From NCBI GenBank assembly GCA_047975295.1, contig JBKEDH010000081.1:1-49558 (forward strand): a DNA stretch of 49,558 nucleotides, in the 5' to 3' direction. This document shows positions 17,305 through 24,699 of this stretch, one piece after another. The position numbers and the translations under genes were made by a program. Under the pieces are notes generated by a model. The model was not told where the DNA came from. It was given only the letters and a program-made list of their open reading frames with translations, and did no database searches. The DNA comes from JBKEDH01 sp047975295 (GTDB taxonomy: Bacteria; Bacteroidota; Bacteroidia; Flavobacteriales; Flavobacteriaceae). How positions within the stretch are numbered: position 1 is the first letter of the stretch; every line of letters begins with the position of its first letter.

Positions 17305-17971
17305 AATAAATGTACTTCTTGCCGAAGACGAATTGGCTTTGGGAACCATTGTTAAAGAAAGTCTGGAAAGTAGAAATTTCAATGTTTTTTTATGCGAAAA
17401 TGGAAAAAAGGCATTGGAGGTTTATCAAAATAATACATTCGATGCGTTGGTTCTCGACGTAATGATGCCTAAAAAAGATGGTTTTACGGTGGCAACCGAA
17501 ATTCGACAGTTAAATAGTGAAATTCCCATTCTTTTTTTAACTGCCAAATCGCAAACGCAAGATGTGGTTAAGGGATTTCAAATAGGCTGTAACGACTACA
17601 TTAAAAAACCGTTTAGCATGGAAGAGTTAATTGTTCGGATTGAAGCTTTGCTTAACAGAAAAAGAATACCGAAAAAAACTGTTTTTACATTAGGCTCGTA
17701 TCAATTTAATACCGAAACGCAGGAATTAATTCATCCAACAAAAGCATTTCAATTAACCAATCGCGAATCGGTTTTGTTAGCGTTTTTAATTTCCCGAAAA
17801 AGTGAAATTATTGAACGAGAAATTATTTTAAATGCTGTTTGGCAGAATAATGATTTTTTTAGTGGACGCAGTATGGATGTCTTTATATCTAAGCTTCGTA
17901 AAAAATTAAACCTCGACGCTAATGTTCAAATTATTAACAGTCGTGGTCGTGGTTATAAGATTGTATATTAA
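17294..17971 (+). CDS. OmpR/PhoB-type response regulator
   Basis: The 225-residue regulator carries a receiver domain (residues 1-120) with the acidic pair AEDE, phospho-acceptor Asp55 in VLDVMMPKKDG, and Lys in DYIKKPFSMEE. A winged-helix DNA-binding domain follows (residues 130-225) with AFQLTNRESVLLAFLISRKS and GRSMDVFISKLRKKLNLD. It overlaps its kinase gene and is separated by only 19 bases from the convergent TPR gene. Its likely targets include the divergent GLPGLI operon through the phased GTTAA sites, and possibly its own operon. Confidence 0.94.
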   Translation: MNAKINVLLAEDELALGTIVKESLESRNFNVFLCENGKKALEVYQNNTFDALVLDVMMPKKDGFTVATEIRQLNSEIPILFLTAKSQTQDVVKGFQIGCNDYIKKPFSMEELIVRIEALLNRKRIPKKTVFTLGSYQFNTETQELIHPTKAFQLTNRESVLLAFLISRKSEIIEREIILNAVWQNNDFFSGRSMDVFISKLRKKLNLDANVQIINSRGRGYKIVY

Positions 17972-17990
17972 AAAATATCAGTTTACAATC

Positions 17991-19379
17991 TTAAGACCCA
18001 ATCATGTTTTTTACTACTGCTTTGTTAACTATATTAGGAAAAAGTTCGTCTAAAATAAATGAAAACTCTTCGTTAATGTTAAGTGCGTTGTTAAGGTGAA
18101 AAGCGCCTTCGTCATTTTGGTTTAAAGTAAAGAACAAACCGGCCAAGCGGTATTCTATCTCGGCATTTTCCGGATAAAACTCTAAAGCCTGTTTAAAGTT
18201 GTTAATAGCAGCTTGTGGCTCGCCAAGTTTAATAAGTAAATCGCCACGCGACAACCAAGTGCTAAACTCGTAGTTACCTAGTTCTAAGGTGTGTTTATAG
18301 CCACGTTCGGCTTCTTCGTAAAAATGTAAACGGTGGTTTATTTGCGAGTAAAGTTTCCAATACTTTACATTTTCGGTATCGATATTTATGGCTTTATTTA
18401 TGTAGTAGAGTGCTTTTTTGTAGTTGCGTTTTCTGGTGTAATATTGTGTAATGGCAATCCAGCCCTTATCCAATAAAGGATCTTCGTGAACTGTTTTGTA
18501 ATAATATTGAACGGCCAGATCGTCTTTTTTTAATTTTTCGTAACAATGACCAATTCGTAGTAAAGCAAACGATGTGGGATCTTCCAATTTTAAGGTAAGC
18601 ATGTAGCTTTCAATAGCATCTTCGAAGCGTTTAAGTTTTTCTAAAACCTTGCCACGTTCAATATAGGCACCAACAAAAGTATCGTCCGAAATAATGGCAA
18701 AATCAAAAGCAGCCAATGCTTTTTTATAATTTTTTAGTGTGTAATACTGTTTGCCTAATTGGTGCCAACCCACTTCACTATAAGGTGATTTATCTAAAAA
18801 TACAGTTAAGTATTCTATGGCTTCTTGGGTTTGGTCCAAAAACTCAAAACAATATATAACATTGTAAAGTGCCGAGTAGTCTTCAATATCTTTTTCAAGG
18901 CATTTCATAAAAGCGATCTTGGCCTCTTCAAACTTATCTAAAAATAGATATTCCATGCCTATAAGCGAATGGATATCGGCATCGTCGTCGGTTAAAGCAA
19001 TAGCGCTTTTAAGTATATCGATAGCTTTTTGGTGCTCGTCTTTTTTAGAGAATATGTTGGCCTTTTGGATAAATATCTCTTCGTTGGAAGGATCTAAGCT
19101 ATAAAGCTCGCTAAGTAAATTGTCGGCATCGTTAAGTTTGTCTTCAAAAATAAAGACCTCTACTTTAAAAAGCCTAAGATTTATGGAAGATGGATGTTGG
19201 TCCAGCCCTAGTTTTATAGCTTTTTTTGCCAATGCAATCTTACCCAAATTGAGATAATGATGAATAATCTCCTCAAATTCTTCCGAATCGAAAAACAAAA
19301 CATGATTTGTTTTAAGCATAGACTCGAACTTGGTTAAGGGTAAATTATGGTCTTCATCAAAACTGTACTTCATAAACAC
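17991..19379 (-). CDS. TPR-repeat protein
   Basis: This 462-residue soluble protein has about twelve tetratricopeptide helices pairs, with repeated A-x3-Y/F-x-K-A-L patterns such as KALAAFDFAI and EEAERGYKHTLELG. There is no signal peptide or membrane helix, so it is probably cytoplasmic and a scaffold for protein interactions. ATG at 19379 or the one two codons later (19373) can serve as start. It precedes the aminotransferase and OstA-like genes on the same strand, separated from them by a repeat-rich gap. In Flavobacteriaceae these three often sit together, but the partner proteins are unknown. Confidence 0.85.
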   Translation of the reverse strand: MFMKYSFDEDHNLPLTKFESMLKTNHVLFFDSEEFEEIIHHYLNLGKIALAKKAIKLGLDQHPSSINLRLFKVEVFIFEDKLNDADNLLSELYSLDPSNEEIFIQKANIFSKKDEHQKAIDILKSAIALTDDDADIHSLIGMEYLFLDKFEEAKIAFMKCLEKDIEDYSALYNVIYCFEFLDQTQEAIEYLTVFLDKSPYSEVGWHQLGKQYYTLKNYKKALAAFDFAIISDDTFVGAYIERGKVLEKLKRFEDAIESYMLTLKLEDPTSFALLRIGHCYEKLKKDDLAVQYYYKTVHEDPLLDKGWIAITQYYTRKRNYKKALYYINKAINIDTENVKYWKLYSQINHRLHFYEEAERGYKHTLELGNYEFSTWLSRGDLLIKLGEPQAAINNFKQALEFYPENAEIEYRLAGLFFTLNQNDEGAFHLNNALNINEEFSFILDELFPNIVNKAVVKNMIGS

Positions 19380-19464
19380 TATTCGTAACTATGTTCTACG
19401 TGAATAAATTTAAACTTCTATATGGTTTAATTAAAGGGAATGCTTAAATGTTTTTAACAAAGTA

Positions 19465-19605
19465 ATGAACATTTTTAATTTTAAAGGAGATACTTCGCGA
19501 GTTTGGTACGATAAAATTCTCCAAAAGTCTTGGTTCTTGGTTTTTTATCTGTTTTCTATATCTCTATTTTCTTGGTACATGGCAAAAATTACAAATAATC
19601 CTTAG
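19465..19605 (+). CDS. Possible small membrane protein (46 residues)
   Basis: The open frame MNIFNFKGDTSRVWYDKILQ, continuing KSWFLVFYLFSISLFSWYMA and ending KITNNP, codes for 46 residues. It has a polar, charged start and one clear hydrophobic helix (about residues 23-40), the look of a small membrane protein. It uses ATG and lies opposite to the neighbouring TPR and aminotransferase genes. A terminator-like hairpin follows at 19746. I recognise no family; codon content and composition are gene-like but the size means chance cannot be excluded. Confidence 0.45.
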   Translation: MNIFNFKGDTSRVWYDKILQKSWFLVFYLFSISLFSWYMAKITNNP

Positions 19606-19634
19606 CATGTTGATAAACAAAAAAATAAACCATT

Positions 19635-19714
19635 AGACCTCGAAGGTTTCTAAAACCTTCGAGGTTCTTGAAAATCAATTTAATAAGTCAATAAAGGTGA
19701 TTTTTGTCGTGTAC
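19635..19714 (-). repeat. Palindrome half-element, copy 1
   Basis: A 12-base palindrome stem ACCTCGAAGGTT / AACCTTCGAGGT lies at about 19636-19664. The 60 bases that follow its second arm (19655-19714, ending TTTTTGTCGTGTACTA) match the reverse complement of 46170-46228 at roughly 85-90 percent identity by eye. The two copies are therefore inverted relative to each other. No coding capacity is seen. Confidence 0.7.
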
Positions 19715-19745
19715 TAAACTCTGTTTTTTAAAGTTTGAAAACCGA

Positions 19746-19781
19746 AGCAAGGAAAGAAGTCTTAAACCTTGGCTCTTTTTT
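19746..19781 (+). terminator. Terminator-like hairpin before repeat copy A
   Basis: AGCAAGG at 19746-19752 pairs with CCTTGGCT at 19767-19774 with one bulge, followed by a run of T residues. It is directly upstream of repeat copy A, the same arrangement as at the guaB terminator and repeat copy B. Confidence 0.45.
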
Positions 19782-19790
19782 ATTTTCAAG

Positions 19791-20002
19791 TTAAAGGTAA
19801 AAACCCTGTAATTTCATTGCAGTTACTTTAGTTTCTATAAACATTTGAGTCTATTTGTCATTTCGAACACAGTTAGAAATCTCATCATAAATTGAAGACT
19901 ATACGATGAGATTCCTCGTCGCTCTGCTCTGTCGGAATGACATTATGCTCTAAAATAAATTTCATTCATTAACTAAAACTATGGATTTCCAATCCACAGT
20001 GG
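19791..20002 (+). repeat. Three-hairpin 210-bp repeat, copy A
   Basis: This 212-base copy shares nearly its whole length with 29071-29277 and 32538-32749. It has a first hairpin CTGTAAT-TTC-ATTGCAG (19806-19822) and a central imperfect hairpin with arms at about 19857-19886 and 19905-19941 (TGTCATTTCGAACACAG against CTGTCGGAATGACA). The third hairpin is CTATGGATT-TCC-AATCCACAG (19979-19999). It ends one base before the stop codon of the aminotransferase gene, on the 3' side of that gene. It contains no open frame of note. Confidence 0.9.
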
Positions 20003-20003
20003 T

Positions 20004-21218
20004 TCATTTTGGTTTCAAATTCTCACTTTTCGTTTTTAACTCTAATAAGTTGTCTAAAATATCAACAATAATTTGGCAGCCTTTAACGATTTCGTCTTCC
20101 GAAATGGTTAATGGAGGTGTTATCCTAATTGCTTTTGGTTCGAAAAGCAGCCAAAATAATACCAAACCCTTGTCTTGCGCTTGTAATATTGCGGTGTTGG
20201 TTATTTCTGCCGATGTAGTTATGGCTGCCAGCATAAGTCCTTTTCCTCTTATTTCGGTAATGAGCGGGTGTATAAGGTGTTTTCTGAATAATTTCTCTTT
20301 TTCTAGTGTATCCGGTATAAGTTTACTTTCGGTAATTTCTTTTAAGGTGGCCAAGGCAGAAGCGGCAATAACCGGATGCCCACCAAAAGTGGTTATATGG
20401 CCCAATTTTGGGTTATTGGTAAGCAAATCCATATGTTTGTTGGAAGCTATAAATGCACCAATGGGCATACCGCCACCAAGTCCCTTACCAATTACTAAAA
20501 TATCGGGGATACAGTTGTAATGTTCAAACCCAAAAAGTTGGCCTGTTCTGCCAATGCCGGGTTGTATTTCGTCTAAAATTAAAAGGGCACCAACTGCGTC
20601 GCAACGCTGCTTTACCTTTTGTAAATAATTGTTTTGGGGCTCGATAAAGCCGGCGCCACCCTGAATGGTCTCTAAAATAACACCAGCTGTTTGCGTTGTA
20701 ATATGGTTAAGATCGTTTTCGTTGTTGAAATTTATAAAACGCACATTGGGGATTAGAGGTCTAAAGGCTTGTTTACATTCTTCTTGTCCCATAACACTCA
20801 TGGCTCCCATGGTATTGCCGTGGTAAGCTTGTTTGGCTGCAATAATTTCGCTTCTGCCGGTAATGCGTTTGGCCAGTTTTAGGGCACCTTCAATGGCTTC
20901 GGTACCCGAATTGGTCAAATAGGTTTTGTTTAGGCTTTTGGGCAAGTGTTTGGCCAAAAGTTTACAAAGTTCTACCGGAGCTTGCTGTGCGTATTCGCCA
21001 TATACCATAACATGCATGTACTTGTCAAGCTGGGTTTTTATGGCATTGACTACTTTAGGATGATTATGCCCAAGAGGTGTTGCCGATACGCCCGAAACAA
21101 AATCGAGATAGCCTTTGTTACTACTGTCGTAAATATAACTGCCGTTGGCATACGATATTTCTAAAGCCAAAGGATGCGGCGAAGTTTGAGCCTGATATGT
21201 TATAAAATCGTGTTTCAT
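20004..21218 (-). CDS. Class III PLP-dependent aminotransferase (acetylornithine aminotransferase-like)
   Basis: This 404-residue enzyme transfers amino groups using pyridoxal phosphate. The active-site lysine is Lys245 in LVIGKGLGGGMPIGAFIA, the cofactor-binding acid is Asp216 in LILDEIQPGIGRTG, and the phosphate-binding SGTEA is at residues 104-108. The family includes acetylornithine, ornithine and 4-aminobutyrate aminotransferases, and the precise substrate cannot be fixed from sequence. No arginine biosynthesis genes are next to it, so a role outside arginine synthesis is possible. ATG at 21218 gives a normal start. The stop codon abuts repeat copy A, which does not enter the gene. OstA-like gene lies upstream on the same strand. 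Confidence 0.92.
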   Translation of the reverse strand: MKHDFITYQAQTSPHPLALEISYANGSYIYDSSNKGYLDFVSGVSATPLGHNHPKVVNAIKTQLDKYMHVMVYGEYAQQAPVELCKLLAKHLPKSLNKTYLTNSGTEAIEGALKLAKRITGRSEIIAAKQAYHGNTMGAMSVMGQEECKQAFRPLIPNVRFINFNNENDLNHITTQTAGVILETIQGGAGFIEPQNNYLQKVKQRCDAVGALLILDEIQPGIGRTGQLFGFEHYNCIPDILVIGKGLGGGMPIGAFIASNKHMDLLTNNPKLGHITTFGGHPVIAASALATLKEITESKLIPDTLEKEKLFRKHLIHPLITEIRGKGLMLAAITTSAEITNTAILQAQDKGLVLFWLLFEPKAIRITPPLTISEDEIVKGCQIIVDILDNLLELKTKSENLKPK

Positions 21219-21321
21219 GATTTTGTTTCAATCTAAAAAAAATATCTATTTGTTTGGTAGTTTATGTGTTGCTCATTGTTCCCTTATCATGGGCATTACA
21301 AAGTGGCCTTTTTGGAAAGTA

Positions 21322-23109
21322 CTATTTTTGCTTTACCGTTTTTTTCGGGTCGGCCTTGTCCCGTTTATCCTGAATATTTTTAGGAAGATTTCTTGATGCT
21401 TTGGGTTTTTCGTTGTTTTTGGGTTTTTCTTTCGATTCGGCTTTATCAATACGTTCCAACATGTCTTCGTTAAAAAAATCTTCTTCCGGAATATAGTCTT
21501 CTAGGCCTTTAATAACGGGTAAGGTGTAGGGTGGTTCGTCTTTAAATAAATCGTTTACACTTAAAGGACGTTCGTCTTCGCGCCAATCGAATCCTTTTAA
21601 ACGTTTATCCCTGTTAGGATATTTCGATTCTGGATGTAAAATACCATCTATCTGGTTAAATCTGGAATACTGTTCTACCTGTCCTTCGAAAAAAATAATA
21701 GAAATGCTTCCCGATTTAGCCTTGTCTATTCCTACCAATTCTTGTTTGTCGTCGCGTACATAAAAAATAGATTGTGCATTTTTGGTAACATCGACTTTAT
21801 CCAATTGATTGTTATTGTTAAAATAACCTACCAGACGTTTTCCCGATATTTGGTTAAAGCCATCTTCGCTCAAGGTGTCCTTGCTTATTACAAAAGCATT
21901 TTCGAAAACCAATAGGGAGTCCAGTTTTTCTGTTTTGGAGTTTGACATTAAATGTATGGTGTCGCCTGTCATTTGGTTGTCAATGTTCCAAATAATGGGA
22001 TTCCGTTTTACCGAAAATTTATCGGAAGATCCCAGTTTGTCTATATTTAAAAGTTTTGTAATACCTGTTTTTTCGCTGGAGTGTATGGAATCGGATTTTC
22101 CGCTTATGTCCGATTTGTATATTTTAGCATGATAATAGCCTCGTATTATTCGGTCTTCGGGTTTACCGGTAACCATAATTTTTTCGGCATGGATATAAAT
22201 GGAATCGTTTTCTTGTTTGGTTACTGCCAGGGCACGTTTGGTAATAAATAGCGAGTCGTTGTCTTTAAAAACTTCGGCATAGTGTCCTGTAATGATAGAT
22301 TCGTTGATGGTATCGGTAACTTTTATGTTGTTTGTTGCCGAAGCAAAATTTCTGTTATTGTCAAAATATAAGCTATCTCCTTCAATAATGCGGTTATCGT
22401 AATATATTTTTGAGTTTTTTAAAACGTAGCCTACTTTATTCTTGGTATCGTAAAAGCCCTTTTCGCAGTAGGTTTCACTAGTCTCGGTAACTATGGTCGA
22501 GGGACCGAAGAGATAGCCCAATCCCGTGTCGGAATAAAAATCGAAATAATTAGTGTTTATTGTGGCATCTTTATTTACCATTACTACATCATCGACAAAA
22601 CGGTATTTTTTTAAAGGCATTATATAGCGTCCTATTTTGCTGGTTATGGTACCCGATGTGTCTTTTACTACAGTACCACCAACATTGTAAAAGGCTTCTT
22701 GTTTTTGGCGGTCGTAATGTAGGGTGTCTGTAGTAATGGTCGAGTTGGGGTCTTTTAAAATCACATCGCCACTGGCAAAAGCTAATTGGGATATACCGCT
22801 GTACTCTAAATATTTGGACGACATATTTATAGTGTCGCTCTGTTTCATTTTAACGTTTCCAAAGGCTTCAACAAAGTTTTCATCTTTATAATGGATTAGT
22901 TTATCGCACCATAAATCGATGTTTCCATGAGAAACATGTACTTGTTGCGAGTCGTCCCGTGTTAGGACTCTCGTTCCGGAATCATCATTGGCACCGCTTA
23001 AACGTCCAAAATATTCGATTTTAATATTACTTGCTTGCTGAGAAAAAGCGGTAACTACGGTTAATATACAAATTATTAATACGATATGTTTTTTGTATGC
23101 TGTTTTCAA
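21322..23109 (-). CDS. OstA-like (LptA/LptD N-terminal-like) exported protein
   Basis: The 595-residue product has a signal peptide (KKHIVLIICILTVVTAFSQQ) and a long stretch of repeated beta strands of the OstA type: short D/N-x-I-x-x-D-S-L-x-Y/F motifs such as DTLHYDRQKQEAFYNVGGTV and RIIEGDSLYFDNNRN. In other bacteria OstA/LptA domains carry lipopolysaccharide across the periplasm, so this protein may do the same in Bacteroidota. The C-terminal 100 residues are Lys/Glu/Pro rich and low in complexity. It is probably cotranscribed with the downstream aminotransferase. ATG at 23109 fits the signal peptide. Confidence 0.88.
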   Translation of the reverse strand: MKTAYKKHIVLIICILTVVTAFSQQASNIKIEYFGRLSGANDDSGTRVLTRDDSQQVHVSHGNIDLWCDKLIHYKDENFVEAFGNVKMKQSDTINMSSKYLEYSGISQLAFASGDVILKDPNSTITTDTLHYDRQKQEAFYNVGGTVVKDTSGTITSKIGRYIMPLKKYRFVDDVVMVNKDATINTNYFDFYSDTGLGYLFGPSTIVTETSETYCEKGFYDTKNKVGYVLKNSKIYYDNRIIEGDSLYFDNNRNFASATNNIKVTDTINESIITGHYAEVFKDNDSLFITKRALAVTKQENDSIYIHAEKIMVTGKPEDRIIRGYYHAKIYKSDISGKSDSIHSSEKTGITKLLNIDKLGSSDKFSVKRNPIIWNIDNQMTGDTIHLMSNSKTEKLDSLLVFENAFVISKDTLSEDGFNQISGKRLVGYFNNNNQLDKVDVTKNAQSIFYVRDDKQELVGIDKAKSGSISIIFFEGQVEQYSRFNQIDGILHPESKYPNRDKRLKGFDWREDERPLSVNDLFKDEPPYTLPVIKGLEDYIPEEDFFNEDMLERIDKAESKEKPKNNEKPKASRNLPKNIQDKRDKADPKKTVKQK

Positions 23110-23694
23110 TAGACAAAAGTTTGTAGCAAAAATAACGATTAATTATAAAGAAGAATTGTATAAAAAAGGAAAAGTCTGTTTGTTTTATGTTAACGTCTGT
23201 TTTAAATTTTATTCTTTGGTTTTATTATAGTTCCTTTTTTGTTGTAAAAATGCTTATTCAAGACTTTAAAAACTTTCAAAGTCTGATAATTTAATGCTTT
23301 GTATTAGTACAATTAAAGATGTTTTGTAATTGCCATGGCCACAATTAGCAAAAAAATGACCTTAACAAATTAAGAGACTGTTTAAATTTATATCAATTGT
23401 TTTCTATATCTCTCTTTGCGCATAATTTCGTTAAAATTTCATCAAGTAGCCCAGCTATTATCTTCTATTTTGCCTCATTCTGCATTAAAAATTAAACTAT
23501 ACAAAAAGTTTAAACCACTTCTATATGTCGAATAACAAAATTAAGTATAATGATGTATTGAAAAGACTATAAAGGAATATTTTTTTAGATTTGAAGTTAA
23601 AATAGGCCTATTTTTTGGGTTATAGGAAAAAGTCAAGAAGGGTTCATGATATAAATCCAAAAATTAAGTATTTTGGCGGTATAATTTATAAGGA
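23110..23694. other. Gap between OstA-like and HMG-CoA lyase genes
   Basis: This 585-base, divergent, A+T-rich region has no gene. It holds a small palindrome (GACTTT/AAAGTC around 23263-23285) and a copy of the 160-bp element at 23373-23523. The remaining bases before 23695 are T-rich and presumably contain the HMG-CoA lyase promoter, which I cannot place confidently. Confidence 0.65.
23373..23523 (+). repeat. 160-bp inverted-repeat element, copy 1 (degenerate)
   Basis: The sequence starts AGAGACTGTTTAAATTTATA and matches 29305-29463 over about 130 bases, including TGCCTCA and AAACTATACAAAAAGT. Its 3' end is degenerate, with the right terminal repeat reduced to AAGTTTAAACCACTT. No transposase frame is visible; it looks like a MITE remnant. 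Confidence 0.75.
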
Positions 23695-24558
23695 ATGCCA
23701 AGTCCGATAAAGATAATTGAATGTCCACGTGATGCCATGCAAGGTATTAAGCAGTTTATACCTACCCCAAAAAAGGTACAGTATATCCAGTCGCTATTGC
23801 GAGTAGGTTTTGATACGATAGACTTTGGGAGTTTTGTATCGCCCAAGGCTATTCCGCAAATGGCCGACACGGCCGAAGTTTTTGCTCAGTTAGATTTAAA
23901 CAAAACCATAAGTAAGCTGTTGGCTATAATAGCCAATGTGCGCGGTGCGGAAGATGTCTGTAAATATTCCGAAATCCGTTATTTGGGTTATCCATTTTCT
24001 ATTTCCGAGAATTTCCAAATGCGCAATACACATAAAACCATTGCACAATCGGTCGAAACACTTACAGAAATACTAAATTTAGCCCAAAAAGCAAACAAAG
24101 AAGTTGTGGTTTATATTTCCATGGGTTTTGGTAATCCCTATGGCGACCCGTGGAGCGTGGATATTGTCGCTAATTGGACAGATAAACTTTACCAAATGGG
24201 TGTAAAAATACTATCGTTAAGCGATACAGTAGGGACTTCAAACCCAGAAAGTATCGATTATTTATTTTCCAATTTAATACCGCAATATCCGCAAATAGAA
24301 TTTGGTGCGCATTTGCATACAACGCCTTCAACATGGTTTGAAAAGGTCGATGCGGCATATCAAGCCGGATGTAAACGTTTCGATGGTGCCATACAGGGCT
24401 TTGGAGGTTGCCCTATGGCAAAAGACGAACTTACCGGTAATATGCCAACAGAAAAGTTATTGTCCTATTTTACTTCAAAAGGAAAAAATACATTAAATAG
24501 CCTAAGTTTTGAGAGTGCCTATAACGAAGCTACAAAGATATTTAATGGCTATAATTAG
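23695..24558 (+). CDS. Hydroxymethylglutaryl-CoA lyase
   Basis: This 287-residue TIM-barrel enzyme splits HMG-CoA into acetyl-CoA and acetoacetate, the last step of leucine degradation. The HMGL-like features are IIECPRDAMQG at the N-terminus (catalytic Arg12), the metal-binding GAHLHTTP (about residues 203-210) and the active-site cysteine loop GFGGCPMAKDELTGN (about 239-253). The metal motif reads HLHT rather than the HCHD of the mitochondrial enzyme, a change I note without interpreting. ATG at 23695 follows AAGGA. No other leucine-catabolism gene lies in the window. The next gene, an outer-membrane receptor, seems unrelated and has its own leader. Confidence 0.9.
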   Translation: MPSPIKIIECPRDAMQGIKQFIPTPKKVQYIQSLLRVGFDTIDFGSFVSPKAIPQMADTAEVFAQLDLNKTISKLLAIIANVRGAEDVCKYSEIRYLGYPFSISENFQMRNTHKTIAQSVETLTEILNLAQKANKEVVVYISMGFGNPYGDPWSVDIVANWTDKLYQMGVKILSLSDTVGTSNPESIDYLFSNLIPQYPQIEFGAHLHTTPSTWFEKVDAAYQAGCKRFDGAIQGFGGCPMAKDELTGNMPTEKLLSYFTSKGKNTLNSLSFESAYNEATKIFNGYN

Positions 24559-24579
24559 TATAGATTTCTGCACTAAAAT

Positions 24580-24628
24580 GTTAATTTACAACAATTGTTT
24601 TCTAATAAAACGTTAAGATAGTTTTAAC
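24580..24628 (+). promoter_or_regulatory. GTTAA words upstream of receptor copy 2
   Basis: GTTAA lies at 24580-24584 and 24612-24616, with an inverted TTAAC at 24624-24628, in the leader of the second beta-barrel receptor. The same word makes up the phased operator at 15858-15882, so one regulator may serve both receptors. The word is short and A+T rich, so chance is possible. Confidence 0.3.
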
Positions 24629-24699
24629 ATTGTTTTATTTAAACTTTCTTTGCTGTTTACAGTCTAACGATATAGCATTTAATATTTAAAAAGGAAACC

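Larger units (their letters stand above)
19380..20003. other. Repeat-rich gap between TPR and aminotransferase genes
   Basis: This 624-base gap holds a possible 46-codon gene (19465-19605), a palindrome half-element (19635-19714), a terminator-like hairpin (19746-19781) and copy A of the 210-bp three-hairpin repeat, which runs right up to the aminotransferase stop codon. The density of repeats and lack of large genes suggest an insertion hotspot. Confidence 0.75.

Noticed and set aside
19550..19566. 16-base identity between the 46-codon frame (TGTTTTCTATATCTCT) and the 160-bp element
   Set aside because: The match does not extend into the flanks, and A+T-rich DNA gives such chance identities.
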